Source of the DNA: Bacteroidota bacterium
GTDB taxonomy: Bacteria; Bacteroidota; Bacteroidia; Sphingobacteriales; Sphingobacteriaceae
DNA length: 64,000 nt
Assembly: GCA_023450085.1 (NCBI GenBank)
Contig: JAEXHI010000020.1
Location: 62,001 to 126,000, forward strand
Direction of reading: 5' to 3'
Shown: piece by piece, positions 26,025 through 34,387 of the stretch
Layout of the letters: each line of letters starts with the position of its first letter
Numbering within the stretch: position 1 is the first letter of the stretch
Notes under the pieces: generated by a model
Seen by the model: the letters and a program-made list of their open reading frames with translations, nothing else
Told to the model about the DNA's origin: nothing
The model's database searches: none
Made by a program: the position numbers and the translations under genes

Positions 26025-27719
26025 CTACACACCCATTCCTTTAGCCTTGGACCTGCTTTTTTCCTTATCCTGAGCCTGCCCCTCAGCTTTGTCCATCTTA
26101 GGCACCGATTTCAGGAACTGCTCCCTCTTCTCGCTTCTGCCCTCGGGCGTAAACATATTGATCTGGCTATAGCGCGGCGAGGCCTCGATTTGCAGCTGTA
26201 CCGGCTTGCCATCCTTTTCGACGGTCACCGTAGGCCTGTTGCCATTACGGATGCTCGATTCCAAAAGTTCGCGTTTGGCAGGATCTTCCAGTTCCCTGAT
26301 CTCGAACTTGTCCAACACCCTGGATAGGTCAAACCCATAGGCAGGGTCCGTATACTGGTTGAGCAGGTAATTACCGAACCTGTCCTTGGGCACATCAAAG
26401 TCCAATTTTATCCAGGCCTTGTACTGCTGCCCCGCCTGGGAAACCATGTCATCACGGTAGACCGCGCGTCCCTGTATCAGATTAGCGGCCTGCTCCACCC
26501 CGAAGCCCCTGCCCTTTTCGACATAGATCGTCTGGTTGATCGGAGAGGAACGATAGGTCGAAGCAAAATCCTTCTCGACAAAATTCACCTTTCCATTGAC
26601 CATCGTGGCCAGCTTCTCCGGATCTTCCCTATCGCCCACACAAAGGTTACTGACGAACTCCTGCCCCTTCAGGCTTTCCTGCTGTCCCTTGAAATAGACC
26701 AAAGCTTCCGACACCAACACAAAATCCTTGCCCACACCTTCCTCTTGACCGACCTTGGTAGCCACCATCAGGTGATCGCCTTCCGCCAATGACGGCCCCT
26801 TTTCATGGCACACCTCGTATTTGTTAAAAAAATAATAGTCCGATTTGCCCGACTGCTTGAAATGCAGCGTCAGGTCCACTCGTCCTTCCGTCGCCGGCAG
26901 CGAGCCATAAAGCTTAAACTCCGGCAGGTCCGCCTTCATCTGTGCTTCCATCTGGTCCATCAGCTTTTCCGAAAAGCCAAGTCCAGCCATCTCCTCACGG
27001 AGCTTTTCCAAATTGTTCAAATTCATAATCTCTCTGTTTTTAGTATCCTTAAAATCCGCCAGATCGCCCAAACGCTCCAACTCCGGTACATCCCCGATCC
27101 TACGGCCCACCACGGCCGGTAAAAGGAACGGCGGAAAACTCAGTTCCCTATAGTAGAGCTCCCTCAGGTCAGGCCCATCGGCGATAATCTTCCGGGTCAT
27201 CGGCCCCTGACCAAAATATTTAAAGCCTAGGTAATTGACCAGTTCTCCTCCACGGATCACCCCTTTCAGATCGTTCCTGCCCACCAATTCCCTGAACCTG
27301 TACATCTCCCAGAAAATCCTACCGACCGGATGGTCCCTATACGCCCCGCTCAGGTATTCGTCCTGCGAACGCCAGTCGATATCCGCCTGCCAATCGATCT
27401 CCTTCATCCTTTCCTCCAGCGCCGCACTGTCCACCCCATTACGGACGAAATGTTCCGGAACCTCGTAGATCGCCGGCACATACACCGTGTAAAAGTGCAG
27501 GAACATCCCCCGCTGCCGGTCAACGTCCGTAGAGATCCTGAAATCGACCTGCTGTCCACCATATTCCCTCTGCACCAGGATGGGATCTTCATAGTCCGGC
27601 TGCTCGTAGTGCGACCTGAGCCGCTCCTCAAGGGAAGGTTCGTAAAGCCCGATCGTCCTGAGTTCCCGCAGGATATTGCGCACCGCCTTTTCCGTTTCCA
27701 TTCGTCCCGCCATTGCCAT
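26025..27719 (-). CDS. Large ICE-associated protein, paralogue of 27762-28826
   Basis: 564 aa, soluble, rich in charged residues, with a Lys/Gln-rich tail (DKAEGQAQDKEKSRSKAKGMGV). The C-terminal third has NLIQGRAVYRD, a YGFDLSRVLDKFEI segment and VTVEKDGKPVQLQIEA, each with a counterpart in the next gene upstream (NLMQGRAV, YGFDAGRLL, LLLEADPSARQL). Proteins of this DUF3945-like style accompany Bacteroidetes conjugation modules, but I cannot name the family firmly. It is the last gene of the tra operon, in the place where TraN is usually found. No signal peptide or TM is seen, so it cannot simply be TraN. Confidence 0.6.
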   Translation of the reverse strand: MAMAGRMETEKAVRNILRELRTIGLYEPSLEERLRSHYEQPDYEDPILVQREYGGQQVDFRISTDVDRQRGMFLHFYTVYVPAIYEVPEHFVRNGVDSAALEERMKEIDWQADIDWRSQDEYLSGAYRDHPVGRIFWEMYRFRELVGRNDLKGVIRGGELVNYLGFKYFGQGPMTRKIIADGPDLRELYYRELSFPPFLLPAVVGRRIGDVPELERLGDLADFKDTKNREIMNLNNLEKLREEMAGLGFSEKLMDQMEAQMKADLPEFKLYGSLPATEGRVDLTLHFKQSGKSDYYFFNKYEVCHEKGPSLAEGDHLMVATKVGQEEGVGKDFVLVSEALVYFKGQQESLKGQEFVSNLCVGDREDPEKLATMVNGKVNFVEKDFASTYRSSPINQTIYVEKGRGFGVEQAANLIQGRAVYRDDMVSQAGQQYKAWIKLDFDVPKDRFGNYLLNQYTDPAYGFDLSRVLDKFEIRELEDPAKRELLESSIRNGNRPTVTVEKDGKPVQLQIEASPRYSQINMFTPEGRSEKREQFLKSVPKMDKAEGQAQDKEKSRSKAKGMGV

Positions 27720-27761
27720 TGTCCTTTTTGATGGAACCTAAGTCCCGTTAAAAAACCCTTC

Positions 27762-28826
27762 CTAAAGCTCCAAGCCTTTCCCCTTGGCCCTTGTCCTTTT
27801 TGGTCGCAGCTCCACTTCCCGACCATTTGCCCGCTCCCTACCCAGGCCTGCCTCATGTGCTCTTTTCCGCTCCAACAGCTCCACCAACGAAATCCGTTTC
27901 CCATCCCCATCGAGCACCGCCAGCTGCCTAGCCGAGGGATCCGCTTCCAACAGCAGTTTGCCCCCAAAGGCCGCACCGCCGTCAAAAGCAACCTGGTTTC
28001 CCTTTTTCAGCCCGTCCAACAGCCGTACGTCATCCAGTCCGGCTATACCGGTCTGACGGGCAAAATCCCCCAACAGCCTACCTGCATCAAAGCCATAATC
28101 TGGATAAAAGTTCCGCGGGTAGCTGTCCGCATGCTCAAAATGGATCTGCAGCCATTTCTCCGAAACTTCGCCATGAGCATCCCTTTCCCCCACACAGACC
28201 GCCCTGCCCTGCATCAAATTAACCACCATCCCAGCATCCAGCGGATCGCCCAAGGGAAACCCATGGTTACGGCTCGTCCCATCAGCCCCTACCAGCGTCG
28301 CATCGATCAACGTGGGATGGTAGCGTCCGTTCAGGTCACGTGCCATCTCCAACTCCATTTCGATCCTGGCCCCACCATCAAGCGCCGCCGACATCCGCAT
28401 CGCAAACCAGTTGCGCTCAAAATCCAGTTCACGTTCCAATCCGGCCACCAATACCCCGAATCCGCGATCCGACAGGAACCGTTTCAATTCCAATAAATTA
28501 TCCTCTTTCATCGCCCTAAATTCTTTGATCATCTTCGGCCGCTCCAATACCGCGGCCCGCAACCTGGCCCATAACCGTAATACCACATTCGACCGGAGCT
28601 GACGTTCCATCCGAGCCAACGCCCCTTTGAGCAACTGCAGGTTCGCCTTTTCATTTGGTCTAACATCCATACCCAACCTCCAGACCCCGGCCCGCAGGAA
28701 AATATATCGTTGGCGCAGTAGCTCCCTGTAGGTGGAACCATTGTGCTCCCCAAATTTGGCCAGCCGCTGTTCCTGCTCCCTCCAGTTCTCCAGCAGCACC
28801 TCCGCCCGATTCACCCTGGTTTCCAT
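27762..28826 (-). CDS. ICE-associated protein with NL(I/M)QGRAV domain
   Basis: 354 aa. A helical N-terminal half (ENWREQEQRLAKFGEHNG ... LRQRYIFLRAGVWRLG) precedes a domain shared with 26025-27719, including VVNLMQGRAV, LQIHFEHADSYP, YGFDAGRLLGDF and LLLEADPSARQLAVLDGDGKR. The tail is basic (RPKRTRAKGKGLEL). It lies 3 bp after TraM, so it is translated from the tra transcript. Function unknown; cytoplasmic by sequence. Confidence 0.6.
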   Translation of the reverse strand: METRVNRAEVLLENWREQEQRLAKFGEHNGSTYRELLRQRYIFLRAGVWRLGMDVRPNEKANLQLLKGALARMERQLRSNVVLRLWARLRAAVLERPKMIKEFRAMKEDNLLELKRFLSDRGFGVLVAGLERELDFERNWFAMRMSAALDGGARIEMELEMARDLNGRYHPTLIDATLVGADGTSRNHGFPLGDPLDAGMVVNLMQGRAVCVGERDAHGEVSEKWLQIHFEHADSYPRNFYPDYGFDAGRLLGDFARQTGIAGLDDVRLLDGLKKGNQVAFDGGAAFGGKLLLEADPSARQLAVLDGDGKRISLVELLERKRAHEAGLGRERANGREVELRPKRTRAKGKGLEL

Positions 28827-28829
28827 CCC

Positions 28830-29885
28830 CTAATTCCTGCCCACGCGCAACAGCACCTTTTCGCCCGTACGCAGCTTGACCTTGACCGCCTTCACCCTGC
28901 GCCTGAACAACGACCTGGCCGCATCCACGCCCGCACCGGCCACCTGTCCGGCGATACCTTCCATCCCATAGACCGAGATCCCACCAGCTGCATCGACCGC
29001 ACCACTCCCCACAGCCTCCGAAAAGACCGCATCGGGCGCCGAAAGCCCCGGCATCCCATCCATCCCGTACATCGTCAGCTCCACCGGAATGATCGCATTG
29101 CCCAGACGCACATGCTTGATCTCCAACAGCAGCCGCTGGTTGACCAGCCTGCACAGCCCATAGACCAGATGCCCCTTCGGGATCCACACTTCCTTCAGGC
29201 GAACACTGTCCAATAGGCGCAACTTGACCGTTGCCCCCTGCAACACCTTGCCACCCGAGGCCAGCTCGGCTGGTACCGCCAAAAACTCCCTGGACACTTC
29301 CCCTCCATAGATCGAGGCCACCACCTTCTGCTGGGCTCGCCCCGGCTGCTGGATATCCAGCAGCTTCTCCAACATCCCGTTCATCTGCTCCATCTCCGGG
29401 TCACCCTGTCTATCCTGCTGCATCGATCGCATCATTTGTTCCAAGCGGTCCACCTCATTCTTCATTCCGGGATTAGGCATATTGCCCCTCTTCACTCCCG
29501 ATCCACCACTGCTGGCCACCTCCCTTGGCGCATTCATTTCCCGATCCAATGCCGCCAACTTCTGCTCGATCTGCACAGTCTGCTCCTGCCCCCTGTCCAG
29601 CCTCCCCGTAAAACCCAGACGTCCCGCGGCCTCCGATAGCCTATCCCCAGCTACCGTATCCTTTCCCGCCCTGGCATAGAAGGCCATCTTATCTGCCGGA
29701 TCCTCCACCTTGAAATCCGCGTCGGGCAGTACCGCATTGATGCCCGAAAGTCTTTCTTGCTGACCGGCATTCTCCACCGATCCCCCGCCCAGCACTTTAA
29801 AGCAAAGCGCCAACAGCGGAAAGATCACCAAGGGCATGACCAGCAATATCTTCTTCTTGTCCCTTTTGTTATTTCCCTTTTCCAT
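28830..29885 (-). CDS. traM: Conjugative transposon protein TraM
   Basis: 351 aa. A short basic cytoplasmic start (MEKGNNKRDKKK) and one TM (~13-30, ILLVMPLVIFPLLALCFKVL) are followed by a disordered Gln/Met-rich linker and a conserved C-terminal periplasmic domain (VVASIYGGEVSREFLAVPAEL ... LLDSVRLKEVWIPKGHLVYGL, VKLRTGEKVLLRV). This is the TraM architecture of Bacteroidetes conjugative transposons, a VirB10-like envelope-spanning part of the type IV secretion channel. It follows the TraL-like gene by 30 bp. The position after TraJ-K-L strengthens the call. Confidence 0.85.
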   Translation of the reverse strand: MEKGNNKRDKKKILLVMPLVIFPLLALCFKVLGGGSVENAGQQERLSGINAVLPDADFKVEDPADKMAFYARAGKDTVAGDRLSEAAGRLGFTGRLDRGQEQTVQIEQKLAALDREMNAPREVASSGGSGVKRGNMPNPGMKNEVDRLEQMMRSMQQDRQGDPEMEQMNGMLEKLLDIQQPGRAQQKVVASIYGGEVSREFLAVPAELASGGKVLQGATVKLRLLDSVRLKEVWIPKGHLVYGLCRLVNQRLLLEIKHVRLGNAIIPVELTMYGMDGMPGLSAPDAVFSEAVGSGAVDAAGGISVYGMEGIAGQVAGAGVDAARSLFRRRVKAVKVKLRTGEKVLLRVGRN

Positions 29886-29915
29886 AAAACCTAATTTTTT
29901 AAATGATCCAAACTG

Positions 29916-30122
29916 CTATCTGAACAGCGCCAGTACCAGCCAGAGGCAATAAGCCCCCACACCAACGCCAATGAAAAGCATACAGCCAAACAGGACCCTA
30001 GGGTCTATGCCCCTACATCGACTATTCAGCCATCCGGCTGACTTTCTCTGCAAACTGACACATCCCAAGACTACCCTCTCCAACAGCCCATTATCCCATT
30101 CCGTCACTCTTTTCCTTTCCAT
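29916..30122 (-). CDS. traL: Small membrane protein at the TraL position
   Basis: 68 aa with a basic N-terminal half and one C-terminal TM (VLFGCMLFIGVGVGAYCLWLVLALF). Sequence alone is weak, but the position between TraK and TraM, with 3-bp spacing from TraK, is that of TraL in Bacteroidetes tra operons. Confidence 0.6.
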   Translation of the reverse strand: MERKRVTEWDNGLLERVVLGCVSLQRKSAGWLNSRCRGIDPRVLFGCMLFIGVGVGAYCLWLVLALFR

Positions 30123-30125
30123 CGC

Positions 30126-30737
30126 CTACCTCTCCAGGTCCACGTTCTCCACCGTCTCCCATCGCTGGATCAGGAACCCATGCGGATTATTGTCCGAACG
30201 GGACACATTGCGTACCTCTCCCCTGGTCACCAGCCGCCTACGTACCGTAGAGGTCGATCGCACCAGCGTCTGCGTGGCAAAACATTTGAACCCGAAGGGA
30301 TAGACATCCACATCCAATGCCACCGAATCCACCTCGATCTCCTGTGAGATATTCCCCGAGACCAGCCCCGTGAAATAGCCCTGCTCCTTCAGGTTGTCAT
30401 AGGATTTCTTGGCACTCTGATCCGCCAGGTTCAAGGCCTTGAGCATATGACGCTGGATCACCTTCTCATCGGGATCCAGCGTAAAGAACCAATGGTGGAA
30501 CATCTTGATATGGTCCCGTAGCTCCACGGCAATATTATCCTTCCTTTCCCCCGCAAAAGCCTCCAAGGCCTTGCCATTGGCCAGGATGTAAACCCTTGAC
30601 TGCGCCTTACCAGCCACCTCAAATCCCTTATAGATCGCAAAGCCCGACACCAGCACACAGGCCACTATCATAAAGAGCGAAAAGGTCCTGATATGCCTAA
30701 AGGCAGTATCTATATTCCTAAATTGTGTAAACATCAT
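30126..30737 (-). CDS. traK: Conjugative transposon protein TraK
   Basis: 203 aa. One N-terminal TM (~20-40, FSLFMIVACVLVSGFAIYKGF) is followed by a periplasmic domain with ELRDHIKMFHHWFFTLDPDEK, the most recognisable TraK block, and NPHGFLIQRWETVENVDLER. TraK belongs to the inner-membrane part of the mating channel (VirB8-like position). It lies 23 bp after TraJ and 3 bp before the TraL-like gene. Confidence 0.9.
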   Translation of the reverse strand: MMFTQFRNIDTAFRHIRTFSLFMIVACVLVSGFAIYKGFEVAGKAQSRVYILANGKALEAFAGERKDNIAVELRDHIKMFHHWFFTLDPDEKVIQRHMLKALNLADQSAKKSYDNLKEQGYFTGLVSGNISQEIEVDSVALDVDVYPFGFKCFATQTLVRSTSTVRRRLVTRGEVRNVSRSDNNPHGFLIQRWETVENVDLER

Positions 30738-30760
30738 TTCCCGATTTCATCCAATCCCAC

Positions 30761-31954
30761 TTATTTGCCCGAGACCTTGTCTTTCTGGTGCCCGCCATCC
30801 GGGAAATAATCCCCCGTGGCCGCGGCCATATGTCCCTGTTTCATCTCCCTTGCGGAATCGCCAAAGGCATCCGCCGCCATTCCCGCACCTGCCGAAGAGG
30901 TACGCATCACGGTATTGCCCGTACCCACGATAATGGAATTAACCTTCTGCACGATCGCATTTCCACCCCCGGCATGTACCACATAATTGGCCACCGATGG
31001 CACGCAGAAATAGCCCACGATCCCAATGACCAGAAACAGCAGGTAGGCAATATCCCCAGAAGAGAAAAAAGTCTCCCCCGCTCCATCCAATTGGGAAATA
31101 TCCAGCTTGAGCATATTCTCCTGTATCTTGCCCAGGATGCTCCCATAGATATTGGCGATGGGCAGCCACAGGAAGATGTTGATATATCTGGCGATCCAGA
31201 CCGTCAGCGTCTGCTGGAAACCATCAAACACGGCAAAGCCGAACACCAAGGGCCCCAGGATCGCCATCACGATCAGCATAAAGGTCCTGACCACATTGAT
31301 ACAGAGCGCCGCCGCAGCATACAATACCTCCAATACCTCCGACATCCACTGTTTGATCGAGTTCCTGAAATTGTAGCCCTGACGTTCCATGAAAAAGCTC
31401 ATGTCATTGGAGATCCCCTGCAAAAAACTCTCATCGTCCCCATTAGGATCCTTGGGATTCCTATACTTGTACCAGGCCTCCCGGTTCCCCGAACCGCTAT
31501 CCCCGATATACATCTGCCACTTTTTCGTCTTCTTCAAGGCCGCCTCCTTCTGTGCGAGCAGCCTTTCGATCGCCCTGCCAGAATCCTTCACCATAGCGCC
31601 CGTGGCCGAAACGATCGGCTGCATCACCCCGTTCATCATCCCGATCACCAGCGGAAACAACAGGATTGCCAGCCCCAGCCCAAAGGGACGCATCAGCGGA
31701 TAGAAATCGATCGGCTCGGCAGCGGCAATCTGCCGCCACACCCTGCTTCCGATATACCACAGCGCCCCAAAGCCCGCCAACCCACGGCCCACATCGATCA
31801 GCTTGCTACACAGCGGCATCATCTCCCCATAGACCTTTTCCAGCACCGGCTGCATCCCATGCAGCGATCCCGATATTCCCTGCGCCAAAACAGCAACCGG
31901 CAGCATAGCCCCCAACACCGTCACCAGCACAGCCACTAAATATTTCCTCTCCAT
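30761..31954 (-). CDS. traJ: Conjugative transposon protein TraJ
   Basis: 397 aa polytopic membrane protein. A signal-like N-terminus (LVAVLVTVLGAMLPVAVLAQG) is followed by multiple hydrophobic segments (GFGALWYIGSRVWRQIAAAE, LGLAILLFPLVIGMMNGV, VVRTFMLIVMAILGPLVFGFAVFDGF, IAYLLFLVIGIVGYFCVPSV), a VirB6/TraJ-like inner-membrane channel component. The C-terminus is soluble and Gly/Ala rich. ATG at 31954 is chosen over a TTG two codons upstream. Preceded by the third TraI-like gene (11-bp gap). Confidence 0.88.
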   Translation of the reverse strand: MERKYLVAVLVTVLGAMLPVAVLAQGISGSLHGMQPVLEKVYGEMMPLCSKLIDVGRGLAGFGALWYIGSRVWRQIAAAEPIDFYPLMRPFGLGLAILLFPLVIGMMNGVMQPIVSATGAMVKDSGRAIERLLAQKEAALKKTKKWQMYIGDSGSGNREAWYKYRNPKDPNGDDESFLQGISNDMSFFMERQGYNFRNSIKQWMSEVLEVLYAAAALCINVVRTFMLIVMAILGPLVFGFAVFDGFQQTLTVWIARYINIFLWLPIANIYGSILGKIQENMLKLDISQLDGAGETFFSSGDIAYLLFLVIGIVGYFCVPSVANYVVHAGGGNAIVQKVNSIIVGTGNTVMRTSSAGAGMAADAFGDSAREMKQGHMAAATGDYFPDGGHQKDKVSGK

Positions 31955-31965
31955 ATCCAATCCCC

Positions 31966-32610
31966 TTAATTCCCCAAATAAATCCTCAGCCTATCCAGCT
32001 CCGATTTTTCCCGCTGTTTCTGCCCCATCAGCACCCTTGCCTCCGCATTGAAGTTCCGTAGGAACAGCAATTTGCCATGCATATCCAGAAAAACCCTATC
32101 GATCGCTGCCAGCCTTTCCCCATCGTCCATACGTAGCTTCGACGAAGTGATCACCATCGCCAGGTCCTCCAGATTCTGTAGGCTCCCTTTCAACAACTGA
32201 TCATAGACACTGGCCATATAGGACAGTTCCCCCGGGGAAAACACATCGGCCCCACCAAAGGCCTTCATCGCTCCCTTGTACTCTGAAAGCAGCGCTCGCT
32301 GACCAGCAATGATGTCCCCAATCCTGCCATACTTCCGAACCTCTGGAGAGACCAGCATCAGCCCGTCCAGAAATACCTCATGCAATGAAAAATTGCCCTC
32401 GGCAATGTTCTTCACCGAACGATAGCCATCCGACACGATGGTATAGCCCCGCTTCATGTCCCGAAGGATATTCTTCAGCTGTGACAGTTTCTCCACGTTC
32501 AACAGCAACTGTTTGGCATCGTGCGACTGCCCATAGGCTCCGCCACCCCAACATAAAATCCAGCACAGCAACCACACCCAAACCATACCCCAAAACCTAT
32601 TCCCTTCCAT
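31966..32610 (-). CDS. TraI-like T4SS protein, tandem copy 3
   Basis: 214 aa. Signal-like TM (MVWVWLLCWILCWGGGAYGQ) then a helical, coiled-coil-prone periplasmic domain with KRGYTIVSDGYRSVKNIAEG, FLDGLMLVSPEVRKYGRI and DLAMVITSSKLRMDDGERLAAID. It is clearly paralogous to the gene just upstream (32597-33280) and more distantly to 33267-33965. Its ATG lies inside the last codons of the preceding gene (14-bp overlap), implying translational coupling. It resembles the TraI/DUF4141-type proteins of Bacteroidetes ICEs; a VirB5-like role is inferred. Confidence 0.75.
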   Translation of the reverse strand: MEGNRFWGMVWVWLLCWILCWGGGAYGQSHDAKQLLLNVEKLSQLKNILRDMKRGYTIVSDGYRSVKNIAEGNFSLHEVFLDGLMLVSPEVRKYGRIGDIIAGQRALLSEYKGAMKAFGGADVFSPGELSYMASVYDQLLKGSLQNLEDLAMVITSSKLRMDDGERLAAIDRVFLDMHGKLLFLRNFNAEARVLMGQKQREKSELDRLRIYLGN

Positions 32611-33280
32611 AGAACCTCCCCAGCCATTTCAGTTCCGACAGTTCCTTTTCCACAGCCCCTTCCAGCGACTGCACCTCTCCATAGAATCCCTTGGTAAACT
32701 CCAATTTCACCAGCATCGAAGCATGCAGCCCTGCCAACCTTTCCAGCCGCTGCCCATCGTCCATCTCCAGACGGGAGGAGGTCACCAGTTGTAAAAGTTC
32801 ATCCAGCTCCAAGCCACATTCCCTGCGCAGTTCCCTGCACACCGCCGACACGTACGCCATGGATTCCCCCGACAGCTTCGACCGCTCTACTGCCCTGAAC
32901 AGTCCCGAAAGCTGAAGCTGCATCTCCGCAATCTCTACGATCCTGACATCATTACGCACCACCGGACTGACCAGCTTCAGCGAGGCAAAGAAGGCCTCAT
33001 GCAATCCCATCTCCCCCGAAGTGATCCCACGGATCGTCCCCAGTCCGGAACTGGCCAGCTCATAGCCCTTTTTCAGATAGCCGCCATAGAGCTTCAGATA
33101 GGCCACCTGTTTGAGCAGATACCTTTCCTCGGTCTTCTTCTGGCGGAACCACTCCGACCAGGTCTGTGCCCTTACGGGCTGAAAGCTCAAAGCCGAAAGC
33201 AAAAAGCACAGCAACATTCCTCTCGACCAAACTTTCCAATGCAAAGTTCCAAAGCCGCACTTCCAATCAATCGACCCCAT
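32597..33280 (-). CDS. TraI-like T4SS protein, tandem copy 2
   Basis: 227 aa. After an N-terminal signal/TM (MLLCFLLSALSFQPVRA) a helical periplasmic domain follows with YLKKGYELASSGLGTIRGI, FFASLKLVSPVVRNDVRI and ELLQLVTSSRLEMDDGQRLERL, aligning well with copy 3. It overlaps copy 1 by 14 bp at its start and copy 3 by 14 bp at its end. Likely a second subunit of the same envelope structure or a diverged duplicate. Confidence 0.75.
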   Translation of the reverse strand: MGSIDWKCGFGTLHWKVWSRGMLLCFLLSALSFQPVRAQTWSEWFRQKKTEERYLLKQVAYLKLYGGYLKKGYELASSGLGTIRGITSGEMGLHEAFFASLKLVSPVVRNDVRIVEIAEMQLQLSGLFRAVERSKLSGESMAYVSAVCRELRRECGLELDELLQLVTSSRLEMDDGQRLERLAGLHASMLVKLEFTKGFYGEVQSLEGAVEKELSELKWLGRFYGRE

Positions 33281-33965
33281 AAAGCTCCCTTAATTTGGCC
33301 GCCTCCTCGACCGAGGCCGCACGCTGTACCGACAACAGACTATTCTCCCTATTGAACCTTTTCAGCTCCGCCCAATTACGTTCCATCTCCGCGGCCGCCC
33401 CCGAGATCAGCTCCAGCCTGGCCGCATCGGAAAGCTGCGCCTTAAAGGAATTGACCACCAGGAACAACCGGTCCACATTCTTCACGCTCTCCTGCAGGAT
33501 ACCGCTGTACACCTTGCCCATCACCTCCAGGTCATCGGCCGAAAAGTGCCCACTCTTATTGAACAGGTTCCACGCCCATTTGTACTCCTCCACGATCTCC
33601 AGCTGGCGTGCGGTCAGTTCCCTCAAACGGTTATAGTAGACAATGGTCGACTTGACCTCCCAGAGTTCCTGGTAATACTTGCCATACAGTTCGCGCTGGC
33701 GCTCCGTCCAGTCCGCAATCTCCCCCAGTTTCAGCTTGGACAACTGGTTCTCCAGCACCTTCTGCGCATTCTGCAGCCAGATCGTCTCGTTCTGCAGCCG
33801 CTGCACCTTCAGGTCCATCGCCCTGATCACCTTTTTTACCCCCGCCCTGATCACCTCGATCACCGCCACCTGTGCGCTCGCCCTAGAGGGCAGCGAAACA
33901 AACAGCGTCATCGTACTCAAGGGCAGGATCACCATCAATTTTTTCATGATTCCCCACATTTTCAT
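33267..33965 (-). CDS. traI: TraI-like T4SS protein, tandem copy 1
   Basis: 232 aa with a signal peptide (MKKLMVILPLSTMTLFVSLPSRASA, cleaved near SAQ) and a long helical domain (LQNETIWLQNAQKVLENQLSK, EEYKWAWNLFNKSG, VKNVDRLFLVVNSFKAQLSDAARLELI). This form matches the TraI proteins found between TraG and TraJ in Pedobacter- and Flavobacterium-type ICEs. Start 33965 overlaps the preceding lipoprotein stop as ATGA; an internal ATG at 33947 starts the signal peptide directly. First of three tandem paralogues. Confidence 0.78.
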   Translation of the reverse strand: MKMWGIMKKLMVILPLSTMTLFVSLPSRASAQVAVIEVIRAGVKKVIRAMDLKVQRLQNETIWLQNAQKVLENQLSKLKLGEIADWTERQRELYGKYYQELWEVKSTIVYYNRLRELTARQLEIVEEYKWAWNLFNKSGHFSADDLEVMGKVYSGILQESVKNVDRLFLVVNSFKAQLSDAARLELISGAAAEMERNWAELKRFNRENSLLSVQRAASVEEAAKLRELYGVD

Positions 33966-34387
33966 TTACCGTTAATCCTACCATTATCTCCATCTAATTT
34001 CCGATAGACCCTGCGCCCGATCTCCAGACAATTACATTTCCGATCGAACCTCAGCTCCTTTCCCCAGCGCTGCTCCAACAATACTCCACGCTCCCTATCC
34101 AGCACCGCATGCCACTCCTCCCTTTCATACTGGCGGGGCCCCAATCCATCTCCACCAGCTAGCCTCAGGTTGTAGCCTGTACGCCGATGGATGGCATAGC
34201 GACTTTCCGAAAGCTGCTCTACCGTTAGCGTATCATCGGCAACCGCATATCCACCACCAGCCGAGTTCACATAGGTCCCGGACATATCACCGTCAATTCC
34301 TTCACCACCCCTACAGCCCAGCAAAACCCACGTCAGCACAGCCAATCCGCCGATCATCCTTTTAAAATTTCCCATCAACCTTTTCAT
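33962..34387 (-). CDS. Conjugation-associated lipoprotein
   Basis: 141 aa. The ATG at 34387 overlaps the TraG stop (TAATG coupling); a longer frame exists but runs inside traG. The signal ends in a lipobox LLGC (Cys ~25), followed by a small beta-rich domain (MSGTYVNSAGGGYAVADDTL, YAIHRRTGYN, VLLEQRWGKELRFD). Short lipoproteins with a GTYVN...DDTL...IHRRTGY pattern recur in Bacteroidetes tra operons. It probably sits in the outer membrane near the mating channel. Confidence 0.7.
   Translation of the reverse strand: MKRLMGNFKRMIGGLAVLTWVLLGCRGGEGIDGDMSGTYVNSAGGGYAVADDTLTVEQLSESRYAIHRRTGYNLRLAGGDGLGPRQYEREEWHAVLDRERGVLLEQRWGKELRFDRKCNCLEIGRRVYRKLDGDNGRINGK

Noticed and set aside
30788..31939. 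383-codon plus-strand open frame opposite traJ
   Set aside because: His/Arg/Gln-rich composition caused by the high-GC antisense frame of traJ; no domain and wrong orientation in the operon.
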